Shown here piece by piece: positions 1-9,401 of a DNA stretch of 64,000 bases (the first letter of the stretch is position 1; the number at the start of each line of letters is the position of its first letter). The notes under the pieces were generated by a model that saw only the letters and a list, made by a program, of their open reading frames with translations, made no database searches and had not been told where the DNA came from. Position numbers and translations under genes: made by a program. Source of the DNA: an uncultured Draconibacterium sp. (GTDB taxonomy: Bacteria > Bacteroidota > Bacteroidia > Bacteroidales > Prolixibacteraceae); contig CANLMQ010000021.1 in NCBI GenBank assembly GCA_947492175.1, forward strand, positions 45,287 to 109,286. Direction: 5' to 3'.

Positions 1-57
1 CAATCCTTTTGATTTTAATGCCTTACGACGATTTATATAGGTACTTTTAGTAAACAT
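1..57 (-). CDS. N-terminus of a probable M24 (Xaa-Pro aminopeptidase P-like) protein, cut by the window edge
   Basis: An ATG on the minus strand at 57-55 opens a frame of 19 codons that runs off the left edge. It begins MFTKSTYINRRKALKSK, which resembles the start of Bacteroidota aminopeptidase P-type proteins (M24 family: removal of an N-terminal residue before proline, metal dependent). Only the first helix is visible and no catalytic residue can be checked, so the identification rests on memory of that N-terminal pattern. The gene is divergent from the kinase-like gene starting at 337, and the AT-rich 58-336 gap presumably carries both promoters, but no convincing -7 box for this gene was seen there. 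Confidence 0.45.
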   Translation of the reverse strand, partial: MFTKSTYINRRKALKSKGL

Positions 58-336
58 ATTTAGTGTTTTTAAGATAAAATTCTACGAATATACTTTATTT
101 AGAATGATTAAAAATCATAATTGACAATAAAAGTAATTGGTATTGTTTTCTTTTGAAATGATTCTTATCAACTATTCTCATAGTGCACACATAAGTAGTT
201 ATTAATCAATGATTCATAAAAACAATGCAATATTGTATTTTTCATAATTATTTGTAATTCAAACAGTAACATTATTATTGTAGAAAACATAACTAATTAA
301 TACTAAAAACCGTAAATTATAAAAAAGCAAAATACC

Positions 337-1059
337 ATGGGAAATTCGTTAATGAACTATTTAAATAAGCGTCTGAACGAGGAAAATTCCTATAAGAAAG
401 GCGATGCAAAACTGGCAGGGCCGGTCATTACTATTTCCAGAGAAGTTGGCTGTAACGGACTGAAGCTAGCGAATTTACTTGCTATACGACTAAATAAAAA
501 GAAGGCGACAACAAATTGGAAAGTATTAAGTAAAGAAATATTCCACGAGAGTGCCAGGGAACTTGATCTTGAGCCGGAATTAGTACGTAAAACTTTTAAA
601 AAAACTGACCGCTACGTTTTTGAACAAATACTAAAAGCATTTGGAGATAAAAGATATAAAAGTGAGGATAAAATTATCAATACGGTAAGAGAGGTTGTGC
701 GTGCTTTGGCTATTGACGGATTTAATATTATTGTTGGACGGGCAAGTCACATAATCGCTAATGACATTGAGAATGCTCTTCACATACGTCTTATTGCCCC
801 TATTGATTATCGGATAAATACGATTGTACATAACAATAAGTTAAATAAAGCAGAAGCACTAAAATTTATAGAAAAGGTAGAAAAAGAACGTATTGCGTTT
901 AGAAAGGCTTTAAAAGAGGATGATTTACGTGAAGATTTATTTGATTTAACTCTGAACCGGGCATCGTTTACAGATGAACAGGCAGTAGATATTATTGAAC
1001 ACATTGTAGAAAAGAAACAATTACTGGCAAATTCAAAGCGTAAAATGGAGTATTACTAA
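337..1059 (+). CDS. Cytidylate kinase-like family protein
   Basis: A 240-residue soluble protein. Residues 30-48 (VITISREVGCNGLKLA) match the modified P-loop of the cytidylate kinase-like family, in which the usual GxxGxGKS loop becomes ISRxxGxxG. A later VGRASHII segment near residue 133 fits the nucleotide-binding core, and the last 70 residues are charged helices. True CMP kinase phosphorylates CMP/dCMP, but this family is usually a second copy of unknown substrate, so no gene symbol is given. The ATG at 337 is used; a second ATG at 352 is possible. The gene stands alone, is followed by a hairpin terminator and converges on the DUF1080-PHP gene. Confidence 0.75.
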   Translation: MGNSLMNYLNKRLNEENSYKKGDAKLAGPVITISREVGCNGLKLANLLAIRLNKKKATTNWKVLSKEIFHESARELDLEPELVRKTFKKTDRYVFEQILKAFGDKRYKSEDKIINTVREVVRALAIDGFNIIVGRASHIIANDIENALHIRLIAPIDYRINTIVHNNKLNKAEALKFIEKVEKERIAFRKALKEDDLREDLFDLTLNRASFTDEQAVDIIEHIVEKKQLLANSKRKMEYY

Positions 1060-1080
1060 CCAATACTATATTTTATATAA

Positions 1081-1115
1081 AAGAGGGTGAGATCCAATTG
1101 TTATCTCACCTTCTT
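1081..1115. terminator. Bidirectional hairpin terminator between convergent genes
   Basis: Arms 1081-1093 and 1103-1115 pair over 13 positions with one mismatch (GGTGAGAT / ATCTCACC core). The plus side continues into TTCTTAATTTT and the minus side into a T-rich CTCTTTTAT run. It lies between the stops of the kinase-like gene (+) and the DUF1080-PHP gene (-). Confidence 0.75.
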
Positions 1116-1136
1116 AATTTTAGTTGACTGTATATT

Positions 1137-2603
1137 TTATCCGGTTATCTTGTCAGGAAATCCTTTTACAAGTACCGGTTTTTTATCTTTTGGTTTTATT
1201 TCAAACATATCGCCGGGAGTTAATCCACATTCCTGTATCATTTCCAAACAATACTCCAAATGACCTAATTCTTTGGTTACATTATTGGTTCCGAACGAAA
1301 ACTTAACACCTGCAGCTTTTGCCATTTTAATCATTTCAGCATTAGGCGTTTTGTAACGAGCATTAATTTCGAGGGCAATTTTATTATCTGCTAAAACTTT
1401 TACTACACGCGCTATTCGCTCTGTGGTCCAAAGCTCTTCATATTCGGGCATAATTTGTGCCGGTAAAACTGTTGGATTTACATAAATATCAACCGGTTCT
1501 TGCGAAAAAATAGCTTCTATTTTTTCCACCAAATCATCCATAAACTGCTGTTTGTCTTCTACCCAGACTTCTTCCGGAATCCAAATTCGGTTACGTCGGC
1601 CTTTTTTATCTGTGAAAGTCATAGCATCGGTAAAAACATAATCGAATTTTGCCACTGCTTCAGGAGAAAATAGCGTAATCCATTCACGGCCTTCTGCCTG
1701 CATCCCTTTAAAAGTAGGACTCCCTTTTACCTCTTCCATATAATTATACAGCGACTCATCATCGGTTACAGGGAAATGCAAACCACAATTGGGAGCCACA
1801 CCATAATTAACTCCCAAACGTTGCGAATTTGCCACCACATCGTCAATTGTTAGCCCTCCTTTTAAATGCACATGAAAATCGACCAGTGGAAAACCTGCTT
1901 TCATTAGTTTGGTTACAATTGCATCCCAGCGAGTATCTTCAACAGCCTTCTTTTTATCCTTTGGCAATGCTTTAATTTTCAGATTCCGATAAAATGTTGT
2001 ACTGCCCGGATCGTGCGCTTGTAAAGCGATGGTGCCATGGCTTAATTGTCGTTTTTCTCCACCTTTCCAGCGCCAGGGATTTTCCGGCTCTGTATATTCG
2101 TTTACTTTTATATCGTTTACAAAAACTTCAACAAAATTCTCCACCACTTTTATGCGTATCTTAAACCATTCGTTGTCTTTTACTGTAGAATAATACACAT
2201 TGCGAATATTAAAAATACTACCTGTTAAGCGTCTTTCCGGATATTTTTTTGATGGTCCCCTGTGCGAATTATTTATTTGAATTTCATAACCGGTTTCCGG
2301 ATATTCTCTACCCTGAAATTTGGTATGAATGTATATACCTGAATTGGCTTTCGGGAGCGTTTTTACATCAGCTTCAAACTCAAAGTTCTTAAAATCACCT
2401 TCATAAAAAAGATGACTTCTTTCTCCCGAACATTTTATTGTGCCATCTTCTATAATAAAACTCTCACGATTTTCTTCTGCGACTTTCCATCCACTTAACG
2501 ACTCTCCATCGAACATGCTTTGCCATTCGCCAGTCGGAATTTGTTGCTTGCAAGAGCTCAAAAAGAAGATAGCCAGCATGCTATAAGTTACAAACTGTCT
2601 CAT
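1137..2603 (-). CDS. Lipoprotein fusion: DUF1080 (3-keto-disaccharide hydrolase-like) domain plus PHP-like metal-dependent domain
   Basis: 488 residues with a lipoprotein signal ending at Cys18 (FLSSCKQQ). Residues 25-215 form a DUF1080 concanavalin-like sandwich (FDGESLSGWK start; GIYIHTKFQ; HDPGSTTFYRNLKIK end), a fold found in 3-keto-glycoside hydrolases and sugar-binding proteins. Residues 235-488 look like a PHP/amidohydrolase barrel: the metal-ligand pair H244-x-H246 lies in VDFHVHLKGG, followed by NCGLHFP and LEINARYKTPN. The usual late PHP motif (GSDxH) reads FGTNNV here, so the metal site may be altered. The gene lies 64 bp downstream of the M81 peptidase on the same strand and is probably co-transcribed with it. 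The substrate is unknown. Confidence 0.75.
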   Translation of the reverse strand: MRQFVTYSMLAIFFLSSCKQQIPTGEWQSMFDGESLSGWKVAEENRESFIIEDGTIKCSGERSHLFYEGDFKNFEFEADVKTLPKANSGIYIHTKFQGREYPETGYEIQINNSHRGPSKKYPERRLTGSIFNIRNVYYSTVKDNEWFKIRIKVVENFVEVFVNDIKVNEYTEPENPWRWKGGEKRQLSHGTIALQAHDPGSTTFYRNLKIKALPKDKKKAVEDTRWDAIVTKLMKAGFPLVDFHVHLKGGLTIDDVVANSQRLGVNYGVAPNCGLHFPVTDDESLYNYMEEVKGSPTFKGMQAEGREWITLFSPEAVAKFDYVFTDAMTFTDKKGRRNRIWIPEEVWVEDKQQFMDDLVEKIEAIFSQEPVDIYVNPTVLPAQIMPEYEELWTTERIARVVKVLADNKIALEINARYKTPNAEMIKMAKAAGVKFSFGTNNVTKELGHLEYCLEMIQECGLTPGDMFEIKPKDKKPVLVKGFPDKITG

Positions 2604-2667
2604 ATTTAATTGGTTTAGATTTTAAATATCAAAACTAACTAAAAACTTTTATACGAAGAGAATGTGT

Positions 2668-4218
2668 TTAGTTAATTTCGCCGGATAGCTGAATTAACCG
2701 GGCTTTCAAATCAGGAGTTTCCATGTTTTTATCCAGCGGAAACATAGGACGTTTAATGTGTTTATATCCCAACCGTTCCAGATCCTGATCAACACCTCCC
2801 GGAGTAAGCGCCATTAGCCAGTCGGCCCGCATATTGTACAGTTCGGGAACCAGGTACCCAATTTTAACCACTACAATATCGCATTCCCTAGGATTTAATC
2901 CCAATTCCGTAAAATCAGATTCGTGATGATACGGTTTTCGTTTTTTAGTTACAATTACTTTAACACTGCCCACCTGAACTACAACTTCTGTTTCGGCATG
3001 CCGATCGCCATGTTTAATTGCGAGTATTGTACCGGTGAGTTTTACTGGGGGAGCATAACGTGCATCTACAATTGCTCCTGCAACTTCGCTGATTTTTCCA
3101 CCAACACCAGCTTCAATTGCTTTCTTTACAAAATCCGGCCCGGGAATAGAAGCGTAAATCAATGATTGTCCGTTTTCCGACTTAAACTCTTTACGTTTCA
3201 GAATCTCTGTTAAGGTCCAGGTTACGTCGCCTGCTCCTCCCGCTGTAGGATTGTCGCCCATATCACTAATAATAAACGGATATCCCTCAAATGCAATTGC
3301 TTTATTTAAACACTCGTCCAGACTGGCTACTGGTGCCACAAATTCAAACTCCTCGCGTACATCCCAAAAACTTTGTGCCAATTCTTCTGCTGCTTTCGAA
3401 ACGGCTTCTTTATCATCGCCATATGCCATTACCACAGCATGGTTGCGCGGAGCGTCTGCCCAGGCATAACCTACCCAAATGGCTGCATCAATCACCCCTT
3501 CGCGGGCTGCAGCCGGTGCTACTTTTGCATATAAACTTTTACCGGGTTCAATGCGTGTACTAGTTTTTTCGCCGGGAAGTAAAATCGGTACCGGAATCCA
3601 GGCTTTGTATTTGGGTTTACCTTTCCCATATTCCAGTCTGTCAAGCAGGTTTTCTAAAGCCCTTTGTTTCGATTCCAGAGCATCTTCATGAGGTGCCAAA
3701 CGATAACAAGTAATCATATCAGAATTTTGAGCCAGGCATTTGGTAACATTTCCGTGTAAATCCATTGAGGTGGAAATAAGTGTTTCGTACCCTACTACCT
3801 CTCGAATACGTGTTATAAAATCTCCTTCAGGATCGTCCAAACCCACCACACTCATTGCACCGTGAATATCAAAAAACAATCCATCGTATGGCATATTCTT
3901 TTTTAGGCGATCAAGTGTTTCTTTTACCAAGGTTTCGTAGGCTTCGCGCTTAACAATTCCGCCAGGCAGTGCATGTCCGTGCAAAGCAGGAAACCACTCT
4001 GCCCTGCTCATAAGAGATGAATCAGAGTAAAATGGATATATAGAAAGGATCTCTTCTCCCCTATTAGCATGAAAAGCTTCAATGTCAGACTGTGCCGGAG
4101 AAAAGGTGCTCGATTCTATTGCAAGGCCTGCAATGGCTACACGTGGCAATTTTTTATCTTGTTTACACCCAACAAATAATATGATAAAAAATAATAAGCT
4201 GGCAAATGTTCGTATCAT
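2668..4218 (-). CDS. M81 family metallopeptidase (MlrC/microcystinase C-like) lipoprotein
   Basis: 516 residues from the ATG at 4218, chosen because it opens directly onto a lipoprotein signal (MIRTFASLL to FVGC, Cys18); the frame extends upstream without one. Family metal-ligand motifs are present: D117-x-H119 (FFDIHGAM), D153-x-H155 (MDLHGNV) and H177 (APHED). The C-terminal MlrC domain follows from about residue 310. Relatives cleave linearised microcystin or other small peptides, but many homologues have no known substrate and microcystin should not be assumed. An MFS carrier lies upstream and the DUF1080-PHP lipoprotein downstream on the same strand, suggesting a small uptake-and-hydrolysis unit. 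Confidence 0.82.
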   Translation of the reverse strand: MIRTFASLLFFIILFVGCKQDKKLPRVAIAGLAIESSTFSPAQSDIEAFHANRGEEILSIYPFYSDSSLMSRAEWFPALHGHALPGGIVKREAYETLVKETLDRLKKNMPYDGLFFDIHGAMSVVGLDDPEGDFITRIREVVGYETLISTSMDLHGNVTKCLAQNSDMITCYRLAPHEDALESKQRALENLLDRLEYGKGKPKYKAWIPVPILLPGEKTSTRIEPGKSLYAKVAPAAAREGVIDAAIWVGYAWADAPRNHAVVMAYGDDKEAVSKAAEELAQSFWDVREEFEFVAPVASLDECLNKAIAFEGYPFIISDMGDNPTAGGAGDVTWTLTEILKRKEFKSENGQSLIYASIPGPDFVKKAIEAGVGGKISEVAGAIVDARYAPPVKLTGTILAIKHGDRHAETEVVVQVGSVKVIVTKKRKPYHHESDFTELGLNPRECDIVVVKIGYLVPELYNMRADWLMALTPGGVDQDLERLGYKHIKRPMFPLDKNMETPDLKARLIQLSGEIN

Positions 4219-4391
4219 GTCTTTCTGAGATTTAATTAATAATACATGAAACACAAATTTAGTTAAAAACAACCGATTACAGTCGTGGTTGAAAATAATT
4301 TAAGAGTTTCAGCATAAAGTTGGAAGTTTTCAGTTTTTTTCTACTTTGAAAAATCTAATAAATAATAGTTAAACCCGAAGGACAATTAACC

Positions 4392-5720
4392 TTAGTTTTC
4401 GTACTCATCCTGCGGATTATGCGCTTTATAACTTAACGCAGATATACCAATAATAATAGCGAGTAATAAATAAATTGCATAACTGTAGGTACCGAAAACA
4501 GAAAAGGACAAGCTAAAAAGTATAGGCCCTAATGCACTGGCAAATACAATAATGGCCATTACAAACCCGGTAATTTTGCCAAGGTGTTCACGACCATAAA
4601 AACGCGGCCAGGTTACACTCATTAAAACATTGTACATCCCGCTAGGAATTGCACTACCAATTATAAATACATAAAAATATGCTCCAGTGTTTATGTTGGC
4701 CAGAGAAAACAGGGCAACCATTTGCCCGGCAAGCATAATAAACAATAAATATTGCAGTTTTATCCGGTCGCTTATCCAACCACCGAAAAATGCCAGTATA
4801 ACAGAAATAAACGACATGGGGATAAAAATGGACAAGGCTTTTTCGCGATCGATACCAGCCTCGCCAAAAAGTGATACCAAATGAAAAACATATCCGGTAA
4901 TAAAAAGAGCATACACAGCAATGGGGAGTACAAATAACCAAAAACTTAAATCTCTCTGTGCTTCTTTTAATGTAAACTGCTTATAGGGCTTAATTATAAC
5001 ATTGTGTTCTTTATTGGAATGTTTTTCTCCATCGGGTAATTGGTCGCAATCTTCAGGATTATCGCGAAAAAAAACAAAAACAAACAGCAGGAAAAACACA
5101 CCGATTCCGAGTGCCATTAGCAAATAAGCCGAGCGCCACGATGTACCCTGAATAAGCATATCAAAAGTAAGTGGAGCAATAGAAAATCCCAGCGATACAA
5201 ATACCGACGAAATACCATTTACCAATCCACGACGGGCGACAAACCATTTCATTAGCATATTTCGCGAGACCATTGTAATAACCCCCTGTCCTGAGAATCT
5301 CAGCATAAAAAAGAAAAGTATTAAACCTGCAATGGCAACTCCCACATAAACATTTGACGTTTGTGGGACAATGGCTTTTATAATTCGGTCGGACTGGCTA
5401 AACAATACCAGCACAAAACCCAAAACCAGTGCTGCAGCCATTCCTACCCATCGTGCGCCGTATTTGTCGTAAAGTTTACCGGCATAGGTTAAAATAAACG
5501 AACTGGCAATTGTGCCAAACATATAAGCAGTGCTGATCTGATCACGATTGATTCCAATATTCTCAATCAAGTAATCCGTAAAAGTAGACACCCCGGTAGT
5601 TTGCCCCGGGGCACTGCACAAAACTCCTACTGTGGCAGCAAATAATATCATCCAGCCATAAAAGAAAGGTACCTTCGACGGATTGAACGGGATTGTATTA
5701 AATTGTTGCTTGAGTTTCAT
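4392..5720 (-). CDS. MFS transporter, oxalate/formate antiporter (OFA)-like
   Basis: 442 residues from the ATG at 5720; the longer frame adds a 37-residue non-hydrophobic leader that is unlikely to be translated. About 12 membrane segments can be traced. The first begins FYGWMILFAATVGV, typical of OFA/monocarboxylate-type MFS proteins, and the loop after TM2 (GKLYDKYGARWVG) is the MFS signature. A second signature-like loop, GGWISDRIKLQ, follows TM8. It lies 173 bp upstream of the M81 peptidase on the same strand and may supply or remove its product. The substrate cannot be told from the sequence; a small carboxylate or peptide fragment is a guess. Confidence 0.8.
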   Translation of the reverse strand: MKLKQQFNTIPFNPSKVPFFYGWMILFAATVGVLCSAPGQTTGVSTFTDYLIENIGINRDQISTAYMFGTIASSFILTYAGKLYDKYGARWVGMAAALVLGFVLVLFSQSDRIIKAIVPQTSNVYVGVAIAGLILFFFMLRFSGQGVITMVSRNMLMKWFVARRGLVNGISSVFVSLGFSIAPLTFDMLIQGTSWRSAYLLMALGIGVFFLLFVFVFFRDNPEDCDQLPDGEKHSNKEHNVIIKPYKQFTLKEAQRDLSFWLFVLPIAVYALFITGYVFHLVSLFGEAGIDREKALSIFIPMSFISVILAFFGGWISDRIKLQYLLFIMLAGQMVALFSLANINTGAYFYVFIIGSAIPSGMYNVLMSVTWPRFYGREHLGKITGFVMAIIVFASALGPILFSLSFSVFGTYSYAIYLLLAIIIGISALSYKAHNPQDEYEN

Positions 5721-5851
5721 TATTTGTAAAACTAAGCAAAGTTTGCCAGCCAAGCTGCAATAATCCCTATTTAAAGAGAATAGTAATGTTTTATTAGCGG
5801 ATGCTAATATACTTGAACCCGGAATATGCATTTACCGGGTTCATTGGTTTG

Positions 5852-7540
5852 TTATTCAGCAAAGTCCACAATCGACATGGTTACATCATAAATGTAATCC
5901 CCCATTTTCTCCGATTCCGAAAAAATATCTTTATACAGTGTGCCTATTTGATACGAGTATTTTTCGCTTTCAATATCTCGCACATGCTGTTTCCTGAGTT
6001 TATTGCGCAATTCATTTATTTTCTTTTCAATCAACCTGGTACGCTGGCTGTCAACATTGTAATAATGTTTATCAAGATTTTCAAGCATCACTTCCATTGC
6101 ATTTTCAAGCAGCGAAAACATGTCTTTAATGTTTTCTTTCATTTCAGGTGTAAACTTTTCTTTCTTGTTGCGGGCACGCATCATTGCCCTGGCAATATTT
6201 AAGCACGAATCTCCAATACTCTCTACTTCATCGACAATACGAAGCATTGAACTGATTCGTTTCGACGACTCCTTACTCAACTCACCTTCAGCAACTTTCG
6301 TAAGGTATTTAGCAATCGACACTTCCATTTCATCGCTTTTGTCCTCACCAATTTCAACTTTATCGAACTGTTTCTGAAATTTTCGTTCGTTCTTTTCTGT
6401 AAGCATGTTTCCAAGACGACTAAACAGTTTCTTTGTTTGTTGGCCATAAAGTATAATCTCTTTTTTTGCCTGAAGCAAAGACAATTCGCTGGTACTTAAC
6501 ATTCCGAATTTGATGTACTTAAGCTTAAACTCCTGCTCGTCTTCCCGCTCGGGAACAAGACGTATTACAAGGTTTACAAGAAACTTAATAAACCAAATCT
6601 GAAGTAAAACATTCAGAATATTAAAGAAGGTGTGAAATAACGATAAAGCCACAGGTACTGCTCCTGCATGTGTAAACGCAGATTCTCCGGAGATAGATTG
6701 AGCTATTGAATCGATTCCATTTAAGAAATAAGGAAATATAGAGAGTACCCAAATAACGCCTACAACATTAAATACAAAGTGAAAACGTGCAGCACGTTTT
6801 GCCGTGGAATTTGCTACCATTGCAGCAAGATTCGCGGTTATAGTAGTTCCAATATTTTCGCCCAAAACCATGGCCGCTGCGCTGTCGAAACTAATCCATC
6901 CGTTGTTACACATTACAAGCGTTAAAGCCATTGTAGCACTTGACGATTGGATAACAACCGTTAGAATCGTACCAATAATCAGGAAAATCAGATTTGAACC
7001 CAATCCCATTCCTGTAAAGTTCTTCAGAAACTCCAGAATTTCCGGATTCTCTCCAATATTTGGCACACTTGATTTTAGGCTTTCCAAACCAATAAAAAGC
7101 AATGCGAATCCCACTAAAACTTGTCCCCACGATTGGTTACCTGTTTTCTTAGAAAATATCAGAGGGAACCCGACACCAATAATCGGGTATGCCAGCACAC
7201 TCATTTTTACTTTAAATCCGAGTATGGAAATAATCCAGGCAGTAACTGTTGTCCCAATGTTTGCGCCCATTATTACTCCTGCTGATTCGGTTAGTGTAAG
7301 TAATCCTGCGTTTACAAAGCTTACAATCATTACTGTAGTTGCACTCGACGATTGAATGATTGCAGTAATTGAAATTCCTGTAAAAACCCCCATAATCCGG
7401 TTGGAAGTCATGGCAGCCAAAAAGTTTCGCAGTTTACTTCCTGCAACTTTTTGCAAGGCTTCGCTCATCATCTTCATTCCATACAGAAATAAACCAAGCG
7501 CACCGATTAGAGTCAGGAAGTCTAATAACGTATAATCCAT
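5852..7540 (-). CDS. Na+/phosphate cotransporter family protein with C-terminal PhoU-like domain
   Basis: 562 residues. Two inverted Na/Pi repeats each carry the QSSSAT signature (Q63 and Q198), each followed by a GANIGTT or GENIGTT loop about 30 residues later. Hydrophobic segments end near residue 330. Residues 345-550 are charged helices with the PhoU-like arrangement (EIILYGQQTKKLF, RIVDEVESIGDSCLNIAR). Proteins of this build import phosphate with sodium, or act as phosphate-sensing exporters, in the inner membrane. The gene is followed by the MFS gene but the 131-bp gap does not prove an operon. No pst or pho genes are nearby. Confidence 0.9.
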   Translation of the reverse strand: MDYTLLDFLTLIGALGLFLYGMKMMSEALQKVAGSKLRNFLAAMTSNRIMGVFTGISITAIIQSSSATTVMIVSFVNAGLLTLTESAGVIMGANIGTTVTAWIISILGFKVKMSVLAYPIIGVGFPLIFSKKTGNQSWGQVLVGFALLFIGLESLKSSVPNIGENPEILEFLKNFTGMGLGSNLIFLIIGTILTVVIQSSSATMALTLVMCNNGWISFDSAAAMVLGENIGTTITANLAAMVANSTAKRAARFHFVFNVVGVIWVLSIFPYFLNGIDSIAQSISGESAFTHAGAVPVALSLFHTFFNILNVLLQIWFIKFLVNLVIRLVPEREDEQEFKLKYIKFGMLSTSELSLLQAKKEIILYGQQTKKLFSRLGNMLTEKNERKFQKQFDKVEIGEDKSDEMEVSIAKYLTKVAEGELSKESSKRISSMLRIVDEVESIGDSCLNIARAMMRARNKKEKFTPEMKENIKDMFSLLENAMEVMLENLDKHYYNVDSQRTRLIEKKINELRNKLRKQHVRDIESEKYSYQIGTLYKDIFSESEKMGDYIYDVTMSIVDFAE

Positions 7541-7800
7541 CAGTTGATTTTTTTTTCGTGGCGAAAATAAGTATTATTAAAACATATGAAAGATAAATTT
7601 AAGGCTTTTTCAAAAACATTAAAATTATTGAAAGATCATTATTGACTCCTTATACAGATATAAATAAAATGGGTAAATAATTGAAAATTAAGACCAGCTT
7701 TATTAAAATTAGTAGAAGTGTTCTATATTTAAAGCCAGCTAGTATCATGAAGTAAATTATCTCCATTTACAACTTATGTCCAAGAATAAATACGCTCAGA

Positions 7801-7960
7801 AAAAAATGGCACCCTCCTGCTAGATGCCATTTTGATGAATGTGTGAAATAACCTTAATTACTATCAACAGGGTATTTCACTGCCCTCGTTCCCTTTTTTT
7901 GCTGCATATGCAACCAGCCTATTGTTATAAATTTATTTTGTTGTTTTTGCCTGATTCTTA
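7801..7960 (-). ncRNA. Candidate small structured RNA
   Basis: Read on the minus strand, the stretch contains a hairpin around the palindrome TGCATATGCA (about 7901-7910), then a G-rich run, then a long pairing GTGAAATA-CC with GG-TTATTTCAC, and ends in a strong intrinsic terminator at 7833-7803. It lies between two same-strand genes but more than 250 bp from either, so it is not an obvious leader or trailer. The 5' end is a guess, since only a poor -7 match (TACTTATG) was found upstream. Length, terminator and long central pairing invite comparison with 6S RNA or the Bacteroidales-1 RNA motif; this is inference. Confidence 0.35.
7803..7833 (-). terminator. Intrinsic terminator
   Basis: Perfect 9-bp inverted repeat AAAATGGCA / TGCCATTTT with a 13-nt loop. 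On the minus strand the stem is followed by seven T residues, while the plus side has a shorter run, so it should stop transcription coming from higher coordinates. The nearest upstream same-strand gene ends over 550 bp away, which is the main reason for proposing a separate RNA. Confidence 0.75.
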
Positions 7961-8389
7961 ACACATAAGTATAGGATTAGTAATGTGAAAATATTCAACT
8001 TTTGTGGGTCTTTTACTTGTTTGCTTTATTAAGTTTATAATTACTTGATTTTAGTGTTTTTGTTGTTAAATAAAATTAGAACATACATAAGACAAAGTCA
8101 AGAGCGTTTTTTATGTTAGAAAACAATATTTTTTAAAAAAAAATTTTGTTTTACCATTATTTCAACAGCAATGAATTATTTAGATTCAGCACTATAGGAT
8201 AAAATTATCAATAAAGACTATAGTGCTTGGAATAAGTTCCATTTTAATTTCTGTATATCACCGTCATTGTTTAATTAAAGCTTGAATAAGCAGAAAGAAT
8301 CTGCGTAAAATGCCCGTATAAACCTGAATATGAAGCCATTAATCATGTAGTGGGTGTCTATTGTGTAATTTGCAAATTGTATCTATGAT

Positions 8390-8890
8390 TTAAGTCGTTA
8401 AACCAGGTATTCCAGCTTCCAAACCTGCAAAAATGCCAACAAAGATCATAACTATAAAAGCAACTATATAAAGAGCAAAAACCACAATAGTAAAAATGCC
8501 GATAAAACGGTAATGCGCTTTCAAATTGGTAAAAGCCATTGCTAATTGATTTGGGTTTTTCGAGGCTAGAGCCTTCTTTATACTGCTGGAAAAGCGATAT
8601 AGATACAAAATGGGGAAAAAGTAAATCGCCCCCATAACCAGGTAAATAATACCAAATAAAAAGGACGGAAATGGCATTTCTCCTGCAATATTCTCGGGAA
8701 TTACAACAAATACAATACTCATAATAAAACCTCCCAATATCATTAAGCCCATAAATACAAAACCCAGAATAGCTAAAAATTTTGCCCAGCTACCTGTACT
8801 TCCTAGTACCTTACCTAATTCGTTTGTAATTTCTAATGTCTTGGTAGGTTCTGACAATTCCTGACTCATTGTTCTATTTTCTGTATTCAT
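8390..8890 (-). CDS. DUF5362-like small membrane protein
   Basis: 166 residues with a polar N-terminus of about 35 residues and then hydrophobic stretches at roughly 38-68, 78-100 and 128-160. The loop SSIKKALASKNPNQLAMAF, followed by NLKAHYRFIGI, is a pattern I associate with the DUF5362 family of Bacteroidota membrane proteins (function unknown). No signal peptide or catalytic motif is seen. It stands alone, with 0.5 kb of non-coding DNA on its upstream side. Confidence 0.65.
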   Translation of the reverse strand: MNTENRTMSQELSEPTKTLEITNELGKVLGSTGSWAKFLAILGFVFMGLMILGGFIMSIVFVVIPENIAGEMPFPSFLFGIIYLVMGAIYFFPILYLYRFSSSIKKALASKNPNQLAMAFTNLKAHYRFIGIFTIVVFALYIVAFIVMIFVGIFAGLEAGIPGLTT

Positions 8891-9401
8891 ATTATTTATT
8901 ATTTAATTGTTTTTAACCTTTCATTGACATATCACATAGTAAGCATTAAAATTTAATACAGGCTATCCTATTCCTTCAATTTTGTAATGATAAAATATTT
9001 AACTCCAGAAGTTGACATTGTATTTGTATATAGTTGCATCCATACGTAAACCGCTTAAGCAAGTTTTAAACCAGCTTTATAAATTGAGTTTGTCTGGGCT
9101 GATTTAAAGTTTATTGAATTTGTGATAAATGTAAAAAAGATAAAGCAATTTAACAATAAGCAGCGAATATAATTAGTGCCCTGTGCAGGCAAGCAAACAA
9201 AATTAGACTGATTCAGAGTCCGGTTAATTGGAGGCAGTTGTTACCAATCTCGTTTTTGACTCAATCGCACTAAGGGTATATACGGTTAATAAACTATTTT
9301 TCTTTTTTTACTTGTATGAAAAACTTATATTAGCACGAAGACTAATACCTATATTTAAATTGAATTTCAGTTCGAATTTTAACAAACTTTTACTCAAAAC
9401 A
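8891..9401. other. 511-bp intergenic region between divergent genes
   Basis: AT-rich, holding the upstream regions of the DUF5362-like gene (-) and the sensor kinase (+). The frame of the kinase continues upstream to 9228, but that stretch has no credible signal sequence and is treated as untranslated. No clear terminator, repeat or promoter pair was found. Confidence 0.5.

Larger units (their letters stand above)
7541..8389. other. 849-bp non-coding region
   Basis: No coding frame is supported. The region is strongly AT-rich except for 7800-7920, which is G+C richer and structured and is reported separately as a candidate small RNA with a terminator. The remaining sequence (7541-7800, 7990-8389) shows only A/T runs and no recognisable gene. 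Confidence 0.6.

Noticed and set aside
6804..7355. Plus-strand frame of 183 codons opposite the Na/Pi cotransporter
   Set aside because: Shadow of a conserved membrane protein gene; low-complexity Pro/Ile-rich translation.
9228..9401. N-terminal extension of the sensor kinase frame
   Set aside because: Phe-rich, no signal-peptide logic; the ATG at 9402 leads straight into a signal sequence.
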